Origin: Ichthyophthirius multifiliis
Lineage: Eukaryota; Ciliophora; Oligohymenophorea; Hymenostomatida
NCBI RefSeq assembly: GCF_000220395.1
Contig: NW_004086074.1
Coordinates: 60,679-124,678 of the forward strand
Direction: 5' to 3'
Length of the DNA stretch: 64,000 nt
Part shown: positions 1 through 11,311 of the stretch, in pieces
Layout of the letters: the number at the start of each line of letters is the position of its first letter
Numbering within the stretch: position 1 is the first letter of the stretch
Translations under genes and position numbers: made by a program
Notes under the pieces: model-generated
The model's input: only the letters and a program-made list of their open reading frames with translations
The model's database searches: none
What the model was told of the DNA's origin: nothing

Positions 1-118
1 TTTTGAACATTATGTTTAATTAATCTTCCCTCTCATTCTAGTTTATCATTTAAAAATCATTCGTTTGATTTGTATAGTTTCTTTCAGGGCTTTGAGTATA
101 TATATTATTTTGTTGATG
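1..118 (-). CDS. 3' part or internal exon of an unknown gene, cut by the window edge
   Basis: On the minus strand an open frame in the ciliate code runs off the left edge and reads ...SPERNYTNQTNDFQMINQNE... . Its base composition is clearly richer in G+C than the flanking DNA, which in this window marks exons. No in-frame ATG is visible at the upstream (right) end, so this is probably an exon rather than a gene start. No family is recognised. It could be a chance open stretch; support is composition only. Confidence 0.35.
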
Positions 119-948
119 ATAACTTCTTTATAAATACATTTTTATTTAAATTTTTCTTTATTTTTTAAAATTTTTGAATATTATATGTAGACTTTAAATT
201 TTTATAATTTTTTTTTTTTGAATGGTATTTATTAAAAAATAAATATTTAAAACTTAATTAACAATATTGTATCAATATCAAACAAGATTACGAAATTTAA
301 ATAAAACATTAATACTGTTTAAATATTATAACTTAATATAAGATAAACTAATATATTTTAACAATTATTTGTGTATAGAATAAAATGATTCATTGAAAAA
401 TAATTTAAGTATTATTAAAAGCGGAATATAAATAATTAAATTAAGAAATTTGAAAATATTCTTATATATGTTAGTTTTCAAAACAAGCAATCAATTTAAA
501 TATATTTTAATGAATTTTTATAATCCGTAAAAATATAGGTAATGTCAAAATATTATTAAATGTTGAATTGATTATAAATATAATATTTATTTTACTATCA
601 ATATTTTAATTTCTCAAATGATTATGTATATTATAAAAATAGTATTATTCCCTATATATTCTAATGTCTTTTTATAAATTATGTTTTATAAAATTAAATT
701 ATATTATATTATTTAATATTATGTATGCTTATAAAAAATTTAATTTAATTATTTTAGAGTATTTTGATATTAAAAATTTAATTTAATAAAGTTATAGATT
801 ATTTCTATATATAAATATTTTTACTCAGTTTATTTCATAAAGTAATAATGGTGATTTAATGTTTATATCAAAATTATAATAAAGATTAAATGCTTTAGCT
901 TCTTTCTATGTTTTCTCTCCTTATGTTTTAAATATTTCTCCCAATGTT
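119..948. other. A/T-rich spacer without recognisable gene
   Basis: Nearly pure A/T sequence with homopolymer tracts. I see no conserved peptide on either strand. Confidence 0.6.
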
Positions 949-1528
949 TCAGTAAATTAACAAACAATACTATTTTATCAAATATAAATATGAAAATAAA
1001 AGCAAAAATATATTTTTTATTATTATTATTTATTTATATTTTTACGGCTCTTTTTATTCAATATCTTTTTTTTATTCTGGATCTTTAAATAAGTTTATAT
1101 TTTTAATTCTATTTTATGTAAAAAAAAAAAATCAAAATATTCAATAAAAATTAATTTTATAACTTTCCATGTCTATGTTCTATTTTTCTTAGCAAATAAT
1201 ATAAAGGGTCTTTAGATTTTGCGTATAATTCAAAATCAGCAAAATGCCAATTTTTTTCTTAAAGCTTAATTAAAAATTAAAAATATTAATTTTTATTTTA
1301 TTTTTTTACTAAAAATTTTATCAAAAGCCATCCTTCACTTTCTTATGGAACCTCAATTTTTGGCTTTTTTTTATATTATTGTAATTTAAATTAGTTATTT
1401 TTTAAAAAAATAATTAAATAAGCTTTTAATATTTTTTGCTTTAGTTAATATAAATTTACATAATAATAGTTTGTATAAACTACTTCTTTTACAGTTTCTT
1501 TTTTAGTTTCTTCTTTTTTTTTACCCAT
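949..1528 (-). CDS. Small unknown protein with hydrophobic C-terminus
   Basis: Read on the minus strand with TAA/TAG as Gln. It starts with a lysine-rich peptide (MGKKKEETKKETVKEVV) and continues over short A/T introns, at about 1371-1459 and 1274-1322, into EVPQESEGWLLIKFL, then NWHFADFELYAKSKDP and LYYLLRKIEHRHGK. A further intron near 1100-1157 leads to NINLFKDPEQKKDIEQKE and a hydrophobic tail. The first in-frame TGA is at 949-951. Splice phases fit at each junction. The central Trp/Asp/Tyr-rich block looks like a folded domain, but I do not recognise the family. The tail could be a tail anchor or low-information A/T translation. The start is the first ATG before a Lys-rich N-terminus. 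Confidence 0.6.
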
Positions 1529-1689
1529 ATATAAATATAATAAAATAGAAATAAATAAAAATATAAAATATATTATATTAAATAAATATAAAATATTAAA
1601 ATAAATTAAAAAGTAAAAAAATAAAATAACAAATATATTACTGATTATATTCTAATTAAAAAATAAAAAGTATATCAAGATACTATTTT

Positions 1690-2560
1690 AAAAATCTCAA
1701 TAAAATAATTTTTCCCAACTAGGTTTATAACTAACTTTTATTCCATCAAGTACTTTAAACAACTTCATTATTTATTACGTCTTAAATAAATATCCTTTTA
1801 ATTTGAAAATACTGTAACTACTATCTAAAAGTTGATTTATAATTGCCTTTTTCAAACTTATATCAATAAAAACCGCTTAACCATTAATGTTATTTAAGCT
1901 TAAAAAAGATCCATCTAATCTAGTATCTGGAAATGTTCTATCAAGCAATTACAAAAAATTTAATATCATTGACAAAATGGGGGAAATTTAATATTTTATT
2001 CGGCTAAAAGTTCATATATTTTAAAAGGATCAGGAAAAAATTCATAAGGCATAATACCTTCCCAAATAACCATAAATCTATTGGAAAGCCATATCCTTTT
2101 CCTTGAACAATTTCTGGGGCAATATAATGGAGTTTTCTATTATCACTAAATGCCTTCCCGCTTTTCAAAAAATAACAGAGCCCATGTCTTTAAATTTATA
2201 ATGTTCTTTTTAATTAATTATAATATTTTTATAGTTTAAAATTTATGTATAAATTTTTTATAATATGCAAACAATCTAAGGTTAATATTGCATTTCCAAT
2301 ATAAAATTTTGATTCTGAATTTCCAAATAAACTTATAGCTTGAATAGCATTTAAAATTTCAACACATTTAATATTTTAAGAGAAAATAAATACATATTTT
2401 GTCCCTAAACCATACTGAATAGTTTTTCATTAGATTTCTTTCATTAAAAATTCATGGTTTTCATAAAAATATCATGAATAATTTATTAAACTATTTATTT
2501 AAAGGTTTAACCCTCAATAACCCAGAAAAAACACTCTTTTAAAAACAAGAAGCGCATCAG
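1690..2560 (-). pseudogene. Decayed cGMP-dependent-type protein kinase
   Basis: Minus-strand fragments match AGC/PKG kinase motifs in the correct order: an upstream piece TIQYGLGTKYVFIFSQ (hinge region), SKFYIGNAILTLDCLH (helix before the catalytic loop), HYIAPEIVQGKGYGFPIDLW (activation segment and APE motif), DPFKIYELLAEQNIKFP and LLDRTFPDTRLDGSF (AGC-type C-lobe), then a C-terminal tail ending in SYKPSWEKLFYQDF. The pieces lie in different frames. The HRDLKPEN catalytic loop is reduced to an NLYINFKL-like remnant, no DFG is visible, and TGA codons interrupt the frame. This is therefore a dead copy of a host kinase, not an intron-split active gene. The neighbours are A/T-rich spacer. Family assignment rests on motif order; a related AGC kinase is possible. 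Confidence 0.75.
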
Positions 2561-3531
2561 GGTGCTAAATCTACTATGATTCTCCTTTTTTAATTTATTT
2601 CTTTTTTATTCCGTATGCTTTCATATTTATATTTCTTTAATGTTATATTAAAAACATTGATGCTTAATTAATAATTTTGTTATATTAAATCATAATTTTA
2701 TTATGTTAAACAATACAAAATTTAATGCTCAATTATTAATATTTAAAAAAAAAAATGATTTAATTTAATTTTTTACAGTAAATTTAACAACAAAAGATAA
2801 AATATAAAATTATTTAATAAACATTCAGTTGTAAAATATATGACTTCAAATGCTTTTTCAATGGCAAATTTTTTATAGTTTTCACTTATTTTTTTATTTT
2901 GATATATCTAAGGCTTATATTTTATTTATTCTGTACTAACAATGTTATTTATCTTAAACATCAATATAATCTATTGAATCTTCAAGCCGTATTTATAAAG
3001 AATCTTTTTTAAATCAAATTTCTTTTAATAATCATATTTATATATATGTTTATTAATTAATATTTTTCCTATTTAATTTTTTCTAATATAGTTTATATAT
3101 ATGAGTATAGAGGGTTTATTTACTTTAAAAAACTAATTATAAAAATTATTAATTCAATAATTTTTATATAATTTAACAATTTTCATAATATTTTTAAAGA
3201 AAGTAAATTGCATTTTTATAATAATATATAAAATAAAATTAATGAAAAAAAAAATATGAAAGAGTATTTATAAAAAATTACATATTAAAAAAAATATAAT
3301 AGATTAAAGTAAATTATATAAAATTATAATTATTAAAATATTTAATTATAATATTTATTCATTATCTTATATATTTATATAAAATCATAAAATTTTAATT
3401 AATTTTTGTTAATATTTTTTTATTATTAAAATAATTTTTTCGTTCTTACATAAATAGTAAAATTCCATAATTATTTCTTTATTTAAATAAAATAAAGAAA
3501 ACTTACATAAAATTACAATAAAAAAAATTAA
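2561..3531. other. A/T-rich spacer
   Basis: Very high A/T content; no peptide or RNA gene recognised on either strand. The 3' end of the REI1-like gene begins at its right edge. Confidence 0.6.
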
Positions 3532-5245
3532 TCATTTAGGATTCTAATATCTAAAATATGTCTATAGGCTATTTGCTTTTATTCCTAAACTAAAAATAAA
3601 GTCATAAAAATAAAAATAAAAAAATAATACTTGACGTGTTAAACAGCTAGTCTATGATTATTTTTTTTTGTTATCTTTGGAATTAAACAGGTAATTATTA
3701 ATGTTAATACTTAAGAATAAATTTATAAAATAAATAATAAAAATATGTATACTATATATTTATTTTTTAATTACACTTTGCGAGATATAATTCATAAACT
3801 TTGTTAAAGATTATTAATTTTCGCCGAAAATACTTTTAAGTTTAGTTTTACAGTTATAAATTGGTCTATAATATTGTTTATATATATATCTAAGCGATCT
3901 GTGTCCTAATATTTTTCCGTTTGGAAGTTCCAATTCTCCAATTTCATTAACAATTGCTTTGTGTATTCTTTTCATATAATTATATAATTAATATTTTTTT
4001 TTTATTTTTTTTTACTTAATTTTTTAAATTCTAATTTTTTTTTTTTCTTTTTTTTCATTTTCCTATTCATCTTCCCATTCTTCATCTATTTATTTATTAA
4101 GTTTTTTGTTTTTTTAATCATTTTTTCTTTCTTCTTTTGTTTCTTATAATTTTGCTTCTTCTTCTTCATCTCCATCTTCATCTTCATCATCTTCCTCTTA
4201 TTCACTTTCCCATTCATTTTATTCATCTTATTCAATTTAGCTTTCATTTTTTCTTTAAACATATTCAATAGTTTTAGTAGATTAAGCAGTATTTTTGAAT
4301 AAGCTTTCTTAATATTTAATTGTTTCTTAAATTTATTCAGTAAAATCGTAATAATTCTCATATTCTTCAAAAACTTCACTTTGCATGAAGCAATGTCCTT
4401 TATCAGTCATATGTTTTTTTACAGATTCACCACTCTTTTTTATATATTAATATTATTATTGTGTAAAAAAATGTTTACTTGGAAATCCTTACAACTTTTA
4501 TTTTCACATAAAATACATAAAAATGCTTTATTTATTTTTTCTCCTAAATGTTTTAAAAGTCCGGTAACATCAATACAATATTTTTATTCACATATAAAAA
4601 AGCCATGTGTTTTACTCATATGTTCTAAATTTCTATTGATTTTTATAAATAAAGTATACATATTTTTTTATTTTTTTTACTTTTCTATGTCTTCATTCTT
4701 TTTATCGCAAAAAAGGCATATTTTTTAATCTTATAAAGTATTTAAAGCTTATTTTTTAGGACTTTTTTATATTTATTTTTCAGGGCTTTCATTATTTTTT
4801 GAGTTCTCCTTATGTTTATTTGATTGTAAATGAGCTTTATAGCTATTTTCATTAGAAAAAGATTTTCTATAAAATTAAGTTTGTAGAATAATTTTTATAT
4901 ATAAAATTATAAATTTAATACCTGCAACTATTGCAAAAAAGATCTTCTTTTTATTTGTTTTTATCATTTGTCTTTTAAATTGTTTATTCATGAATTTCTT
5001 TTAATTTAATAATAAATTTATATTTTTTATTTTTTTTTACATTTTTTCTTTTAATCAAATTATTCTAAAGTTGCAGGAATCAAATCTAAAAGCCTTCTTT
5101 TAATATTATATTAATGAAATTCAGATTTATAATGTGTTTTATATTCTTTATCATTTTAAAAGGATATAAGACATTATGTACAATAAAAATTGTTTGATGA
5201 AGAAACTATTTATAAGTTTTATTATTAATTAGAAGTCATAATCAT
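3532..5245 (-). CDS. REI1/ZNF622-type C2H2 zinc-finger ribosome biogenesis factor
   Basis: In yeast, Rei1 binds pre-60S subunits in the cytoplasm, proofreads the exit tunnel and helps recycle Arx1. The order of elements here is diagnostic. First come FYCTQCLISFKNDKEYKTHY and FHQYNIKRRLLDLIP (finger 1 plus the family's HxYNLKR-like segment). Next are CNSCRKSFSNENSYKAHL (finger 2), CLFCDKKNEDIEK (finger 3), HMSKTHGFFI and LLKHLGEKINKAFLC, GESVKKHMTDKGHC (finger 4), an acidic linker, then LELPNGKILGHRSLRYIYKQ, the Rei1 C-terminal signature. The last exon is LGIKANSLQTYFRYQNPK followed by TGA at 3532-3534. I see at least six introns of about 41-55 nt, for example 3973-4013, in compatible phases. 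ATGs at 5245 and 5239 are in frame. The protein is about 450 residues, normal for the family, and looks intact. Confidence 0.93.
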
Positions 5246-5445
5246 TTTTTTTGATAATTATAAGTTAGTAAAAAATTAATTTATTTTTATACTATTTTAT
5301 TATTATAATTTTTTTTTTGGATAAATAGTAAAATAATAAAATCAAATTAAAGAATAATAATAGAGTTAAAAGTATTATTATAAAAAAAAAGAAAAAATTA
5401 ATTTTAAAAAAATAAAAAAAGCAAAATAAAGAAAAAATAAAATAT

Positions 5446-6918
5446 TCATTATTTAATATATCTTAAAATAAAGATTTTAAACTCTTCGAAATCGTCGTTT
5501 TATTCAAATTTAATAAGCTCTTTTTAAGAAGAATTAAATATACCAGGTTAATCTTCAATAAGATCAATTTATCCTACATCACTTCTTTCTTTAATTTTCA
5601 AGAATTACAAATTGAATTTTTTATTAGGTCCAAATGAGCTTTTACCATCTTTTTAAACATCAAAATCATACAAAAGAAGCATATCGTCAACTGTAAGAAC
5701 CATTAATGAATCTTTGAAGGTTTTTACAAAAACTCCTACATCTCTTTTGACCATATATCTTTTTTAAATAAGTGGATGTTTATTAAGATCAATATTATCA
5801 CATTAGAACCCTTCGTTGATAAAAAGTTTTAATTCTTCGAAATTCAAAACTTAAAGTCCTTCTGTAATTTTTTATATTCCCAATGTTTTTTCTGAAGAGA
5901 AATTAAAGTTTTGCAAATTTTTAATATTTTTGTGTAATTAATCGTTACTTCCATATGTTTATTAATGTAAATTAATGTACAAAATAAATTAATTTTTTAT
6001 CATTTCCATTCTATTATCTTCTAGTTATTTTAACCTTTCCCAATATTTTATTATTTCTAAACCTAAGTTTCTTGATTGCTTAAATATTTAGAATATTCTG
6101 TTCGTGTATTTTTTCTCATATATATATAAGTCTTGTCTTTTTTTTTTTATTATTTTGCTTTCGCTTATTTACTTTTCGTATTTTTAACCTCTTTGTTGAG
6201 CTAATTATTATGTCTTTTCTATATTTTGTATCTGTTCCCCTATTTTTCCTCTTAGTTCTTCTATGGTTAAAGTATATTCATCCATTTCTTTCAATAAAGA
6301 ATTCTTAAGAATATTTTTATCAATTTAATTAACAAGATTTAATACATTTTTACCTTAATTCTCCATCATTTAATCCGTTCCTTATAAAGCTTGGGTCAAT
6401 GTGGGATACCATTCTATATTTTTTTAAACTTGAGAAGATTTTTCTAAATTCTAATTGTTTGATTACTCCTTAAAGCAAGTTGAAAGTTATTAGGATTTGT
6501 TTTAGAATTTTTTTGAATAGATTAATTCTTATTCTTTCCTTTCTTTAAAAAAAATTATTATTTGTTGTTCAGAAGATTAGGATATTTGGACTTAATTGTC
6601 TAAATTTTTTAATATTTATTCGATTATTTCTTTGTTTTTGCTAAGCTTTTCGAACTGTTTCTTTTCCCATTATTTTATTAATTTATATGACTTTTTTTAG
6701 TTTATTTATTAATTTCAATTTTTTAAAACATTTTTTTTTACTTCACTTTTTCTTTGATAGCAAGCTGATAAAATTACAGAATTTTGAGAATAAATATCTT
6801 CTTAAATTGTTTTAAATTATAATTTTTCTTAGTTTTATTATAATTTTTCTTAGTTTTATTGAAATTTTTGTTGTATTTCTTAATTTTAATTTTCAATAGG
6901 ATTTTATTCTTCTTACAT
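5446..6918 (-). CDS. Coiled-coil protein with a possible PH-like C-terminal domain
   Basis: This is a glutamine-rich N-terminus (MQEEQNPIENQNQEIQ) followed by long coiled-coil segments such as KEMDEYTLTIEELRGKIGEQ and QLAQQRGQKYEKQISESK. The last ~150 residues form a folded domain containing RYMVKRDVGVFVKTFKDSL, MVLTVDDMLLLYDF and DQPGIFNSSQKELIKFE, with alternating beta-type hydrophobics as in PH-like folds. The stop is TGA at 5446-5448. The start ATG at 6916-6918 opens the Gln-rich frame directly. At least one intron is likely near 6710-6770, where a frame change coincides with GT...AG. An in-frame 21-bp duplication (6817-6858) doubles the heptad QNQEKLQ. No family is recognised; trafficking or cytoskeletal roles would be guesses. 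Confidence 0.72.
6817..6858. repeat. Two exact 21-bp tandem units inside a coding region
   Basis: The unit starting ttataatttttcttagttt occurs twice back to back, starting at 6817 and 6838. On the coding (minus) strand each unit adds seven residues (a QNQEKLQ-type heptad), so the frame is kept and the coiled coil is lengthened by one heptad. This looks like recent replication slippage. Confidence 0.85.
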
Positions 6919-7051
6919 TTTTTTTTATGTAAATCAAATAAGCTTTATATTTTAATACAAATAAATAAATAATCTTTTATAATTTGTAATAAAATAAATT
7001 ATACAATAATAATTTTTATTTTTTTAAATAAAAATATAAGTGATATATATA

Positions 7052-7089
<38 letters not shown>

Positions 7090-7610
7090 CCAAATAATTT
7101 TTTTAATATAATATAATAAAATATATTTATAAAAATAATATCTTAAAAATATCAAAAATACTTTTATATTACTAAATTTTTTAAAAATAAAATAAGCATA
7201 TAATTTTTATGAAAAACTAATAATTGAATAATGTAAAATTTATAAAATACGCATTTAGAATAAATAAAAATTTATTTTGCTAACATATTAAAATATTTAT
7301 TTTTCTTATTAATTAAATATTATATTATGAAATTTATTGAATATATTTATTTCTATATTATTTAAATAAATAGATTATATAATATAAAGAATATATTTGA
7401 AAATATTTAAATTAATATAATTAAAGACTATCAACTAAATTAAGTTTTTAATTAATTTAATAAATTTTTATAAAAATTAATTATTAAATATTTTATTAGT
7501 TTAAAGTAATAATATTTTTATAAATGTTTATATTAAAAAAAAAATACATTTATACTTATAATATATAAATATAAATTATATTATAAAATTATAATTATAG
7601 TGTAATAATT
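6919..7610. other. A/T-rich spacer with (TA)n near 7059-7086
   Basis: No coding signal seen. It lies upstream of the coiled-coil gene and downstream of the Cys-rich secreted gene, so it should hold the promoter of the former, but no element can be named. Confidence 0.6.
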
Positions 7611-8375
7611 TCATATTATTAACAATAAGTAAATCATAAAAATAATTTAATAGGCAACTTTAGTACCATTTAAACAACTCCCGATATAACTATTTTAATC
7701 ATTAAAACAGGCTATAGATGGAGAACATTTAATAGAATTAATACCCAATTTAATATTGCATTTTTCAACTATGTTTTTTTTGAATTAAGGGACAACATTT
7801 TCAGGCATATTCCAAATATTTTTAGCTGGTTAGAATTAAATTTCTTCATTATAGAGGCAGTTTTCAAATTCTTCGTTTAAAGTGTTAGAAGATGTATTTT
7901 ATTCTCTAGATTTACACAAATTAAATTCACTAATAAAACCAGTAACATGCAAATAAGGATTAAAGACAATTTATGTATCATTAAAGCATCTTTATTTCAT
8001 TTAAATATATAATTAAGGTCTACTATATCTACTAAATACATTTTTTAATTCAGGATAGAAATAAAGGCAATTAGCTGTACACGCTTTGGCAAAAGTTTGG
8101 AAGGATTAAACAAAATTAAATTATTTTCCTTATTTAGCATATATGTTTTAGAGATCAAAACAATTTGATAGTACACATTAATCCCAATATTTAAAAGAGT
8201 TCTAACAATCTATTTAATAAATACCTTATATTTAGCAATCTAATTAAGGTAAATATTTTAAACATGCGTTTAGTTTAGTTTCATATTAAATAATATACTG
8301 GCTTTAGATATATGGGACAGAACAATAAGAGTTTAAAATAAAAAATAATGTTAATAATAGGAATATAGTCATCAT
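7611..8375 (-). CDS. Secreted cysteine-rich protein
   Basis: This is a single open frame of 254 residues when TAA/TAG are Gln, with no intron needed. It begins with a clear signal peptide, MMTIFLLLTLFFILNSYCS. The mature part holds about 16 cysteines spread along its length, for example WDQCVLSNCFDL, FAKACTANCLYFYPE, EKCNIKLG, IKCSPSIACFND and SYIGSCLNG, with NDT and NGT glycosylation sequons. It ends in a short hydrophobic stretch (IIFMIYLLLII) just before TGA at 7611-7613, which could be a GPI-attachment signal. ATGs at 8375 and 8372 are adjacent; the first is taken. Family unknown. It resembles the many Cys-rich surface or secretory proteins of ciliates in style only. Confidence 0.85.
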
Positions 8376-10290
8376 AATATATTTAATTTTTATTATTTTA
8401 ATAATATTTATTATTTTTTAATTTAATCTTTCTATTTATTTAAATAATATGAAACTTATATTATTTTTATATTTTTAAATTTTTAATTAGTAAAATAAAT
8501 TTTCTTTGTTATTAAAAAAACTTGTATCTTTATAATAAAGATGTTTTATTTATACATATTTTTTAAAGGATTAATATTTTAAAACTATTTTAAAATGTTT
8601 ATTGAAAAAAATTAATATTACACATCGTAAATTATATTTTTTATTATCAAAAATATTTTAATGATCTTATTATATAATAAGACATAACTATACAATTTAT
8701 TTGATATTAATTATCAGTAATTTGATATTAATTACTAGTAATTGTTTCTTAATAAATAAATAATTGTATATAATTATTTATATTAACATATAACAAATTC
8801 TAAACTCTTTGTATCTTTTATATATTATTTTTAGTTATTGTTTAATTTTAAAGTTAAAAAAAAGATTTTATTTTATATAAATTTTTTGGTTTTTAATTCT
8901 CTTTAAATTTAGCTTGAAATTTTATAAAAAAGTAATAATAATTAATTAAAAAATAAATCGTTTAATTTGAAACATATATTAATAATTTAGAATATTCTTT
9001 TTAAAATTATCAAAATAGAATAAGATTATAATTTATTTGTAAATTAAATAAGAATAATATAAATTATAAGTTTTATTTTATTTATATAATAAATATATTA
9101 AGAATTCTGAATACTCAAAGAAAATATATAATTTAAAAAATAATTTATTTGATAAAAAACTATAATAATTATTTTGGATTTTAACTTTAAAAATATATAA
9201 ATTTATAAATATTAATTTATGTTTAATATTTATTATTAAATAACAATGAAATTTTTATAAAAAATAATAATGCAAAAATTAATTTTAAATCAAAATATAG
9301 AGTTAATATTAATTTAAAAATAATTATTAAATTACAGATCCGAATCATTAATATATAAATATTTAGTTAATTATAGATTTAAAAATAACTCAATTAATAT
9401 ATTTATCTAACATATAATAAATAATAAATATTTTTTTATATATTTTTGCGTTTAATTGTATTTAAAATAATTTATTCCATTAATTATAAAAAATAATTAT
9501 AATAATATTTAATTATATAATATATAATAATTAAAAATAAAAATAAAAATTTATTTATAACTCGAAAATTAATATAAAATATAATTAGTTTGAAATAATT
9601 TATTATTTGTATTGTAAAATAACTAAATTATATTTACATTGAATATAATACTTTTTTTTTATTGTTTTTTTTTAATATTAATATCATTTTCATTTAATGG
9701 GAAATATATTATAATAGAAAATTATTATAATTTTTGGTATATAATTTTATATATAAAATTTTATTTTTGAAATTCGAAATTCAAATTTCAAGTAAATATA
9801 TATGTATATTTAAATTATATTTTAGAATGAAAATTTAATAATTTTAATTTTAATTATCATTATTTTATTTTATTTCAAAAAAATAAATATATTTCGAATA
9901 AATAAATATGAATATATATATTTTCAAATTAAATTTTAAATTTTACAAAGCGCAAAATAAATAAATACATTTTTAAAATAACCCACATAAAAAAAAATAT
10001 TATTTCATAAAATAAAAATATTAATAAAAAAAAAAATAATTAACACTACAACAAAAATAACAATATAAAAAAATGTAAAATTAATAATAAAATATTCAAT
10101 ATATGAATTATGTATTTTAAAAATAAGTATACTAAATACTTAACTAATTATCTCAGTTTTAAATAAATATATACTATAAAGAATAATGTGTTTATTTACT
10201 AGAAAACTATCATAAGATTACTAAAATACAACTTAGCCTTTTATTTTATAATAATTTTGTATAATTTACTTACTTAAAGAAGTATTTAAA
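8376..10290. other. A/T-rich spacer between divergent genes
   Basis: About 1.9 kb with no recognisable coding signal. It separates the minus-strand Cys-rich gene from the plus-strand gene at 10291, so both promoters should lie here. A short imperfect tandem duplication (ttgatattaattatcagtaa, then the same with an altered tail) is present around 8700-8740. Confidence 0.55.
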
Positions 10291-10968
10291 ATGACAAACG
10301 AAGAAATATAAGGAAAATATTCTAAAGACATCCCTGAAATACCTTAAAATATATATTAATAATTAGAATAATAAGTAAAATCTCTAAATTTTTCATTTAA
10401 TAATGATACTATAAGCTAGTTTTTGTTTTAATAAAATATATTCCATGAATCTTTAATTGATTATATTGAAGATATTCTTTTATATCACTATGACTTTAAA
10501 CAATTTTGTGTTGATTAAATTGCTTTTGGAATTATAAAATTTTCAAATATATAAAATAATGATGATGTTAATAATGAAGAATATCTAAGAAAAACTTATG
10601 GATAATCTTGGATGATATAATATTTTTAATTTTATGAAAAACTTTTTTCTATATATAATGAAAATGATGAAGAATATGAATAATAAATAGAAGAGGAGGA
10701 CAAAAAAAAATAATAAATATAAAAGGAAGATGATTATTATTAATAATAATAATAATTGTAATAAAATGAAGATATTTATTAAGAATAATCATATATAAAA
10801 ACTCCGAAAAAAATTAATAATTTTAATTAAAATAATTAACTTTAATCAACTTAAGATACTTGTGATTAATCTGTTTAATCAGAAAGAAAACTCTTTTAAT
10901 AAGATTAAATTGCTAAATCGAAGAGTACAATAATTAAATTTTAAGGAATTTTTGAGTAGAATATTTGA
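10291..10968 (+). CDS. Unknown 225-residue protein, helical N-half and Gln-rich C-half
   Basis: Intronless plus-strand frame: MTNEEIQGKYSKDIPEIPQN, then a helical, aromatic-rich block (FHESLIDYIEDILLYHYDFK, YGQSWMIQYFQFYEKLF), an acidic/Gln-rich linker and a tail with short basic sequences (IKTPKKINNF, IAKSKSTIIKF). TGA is at 10966-10968. The ATG at 10291 is the first in the frame and is preceded by A/T spacer. The domain around residues 45-120 is probably folded, but I do not recognise it; superficial resemblance to BART-type helical domains was not convincing. Confidence 0.75.
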
Positions 10969-11311
10969 TTAATAAAAATTTTGTACTTTTTAATTATATT
11001 TGTTTATTATTTATTTATTTATTATATTTAATTAAAAAAGTAATTTTACTTTTATTTGTAAATAATTTAATAAATTTTAATTTTTATAATTAAATATTTT
11101 TATTAGTTATTATATTTAATTTTTTATGATAAATATTTAAAATATGTTGCTTTTTTATATATTAAAAATTTAAAATAATGTTATTTTTTTTATAATAAAA
11201 TAGATAAATAAAATTATTAATTGTTTTAATTAATAATAATTACAATAATACTTAATATACATTAAGGAAAATTTTAATTATATAAATTCAATTAAAATAA
11301 ACAATAGAAGA

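Noticed and set aside
4086-4728. Two standard-code frames, one on each strand, rich in Lys/Met or Phe/Leu
   Set aside because: Both overlap the REI1-like gene in wrong frame or strand; only the ciliate-code frame carries the zinc fingers.
10291-10968. ARL2BP/BART-like domain
   Set aside because: Only general helical and aromatic similarity; the conserved family residues could not be placed.
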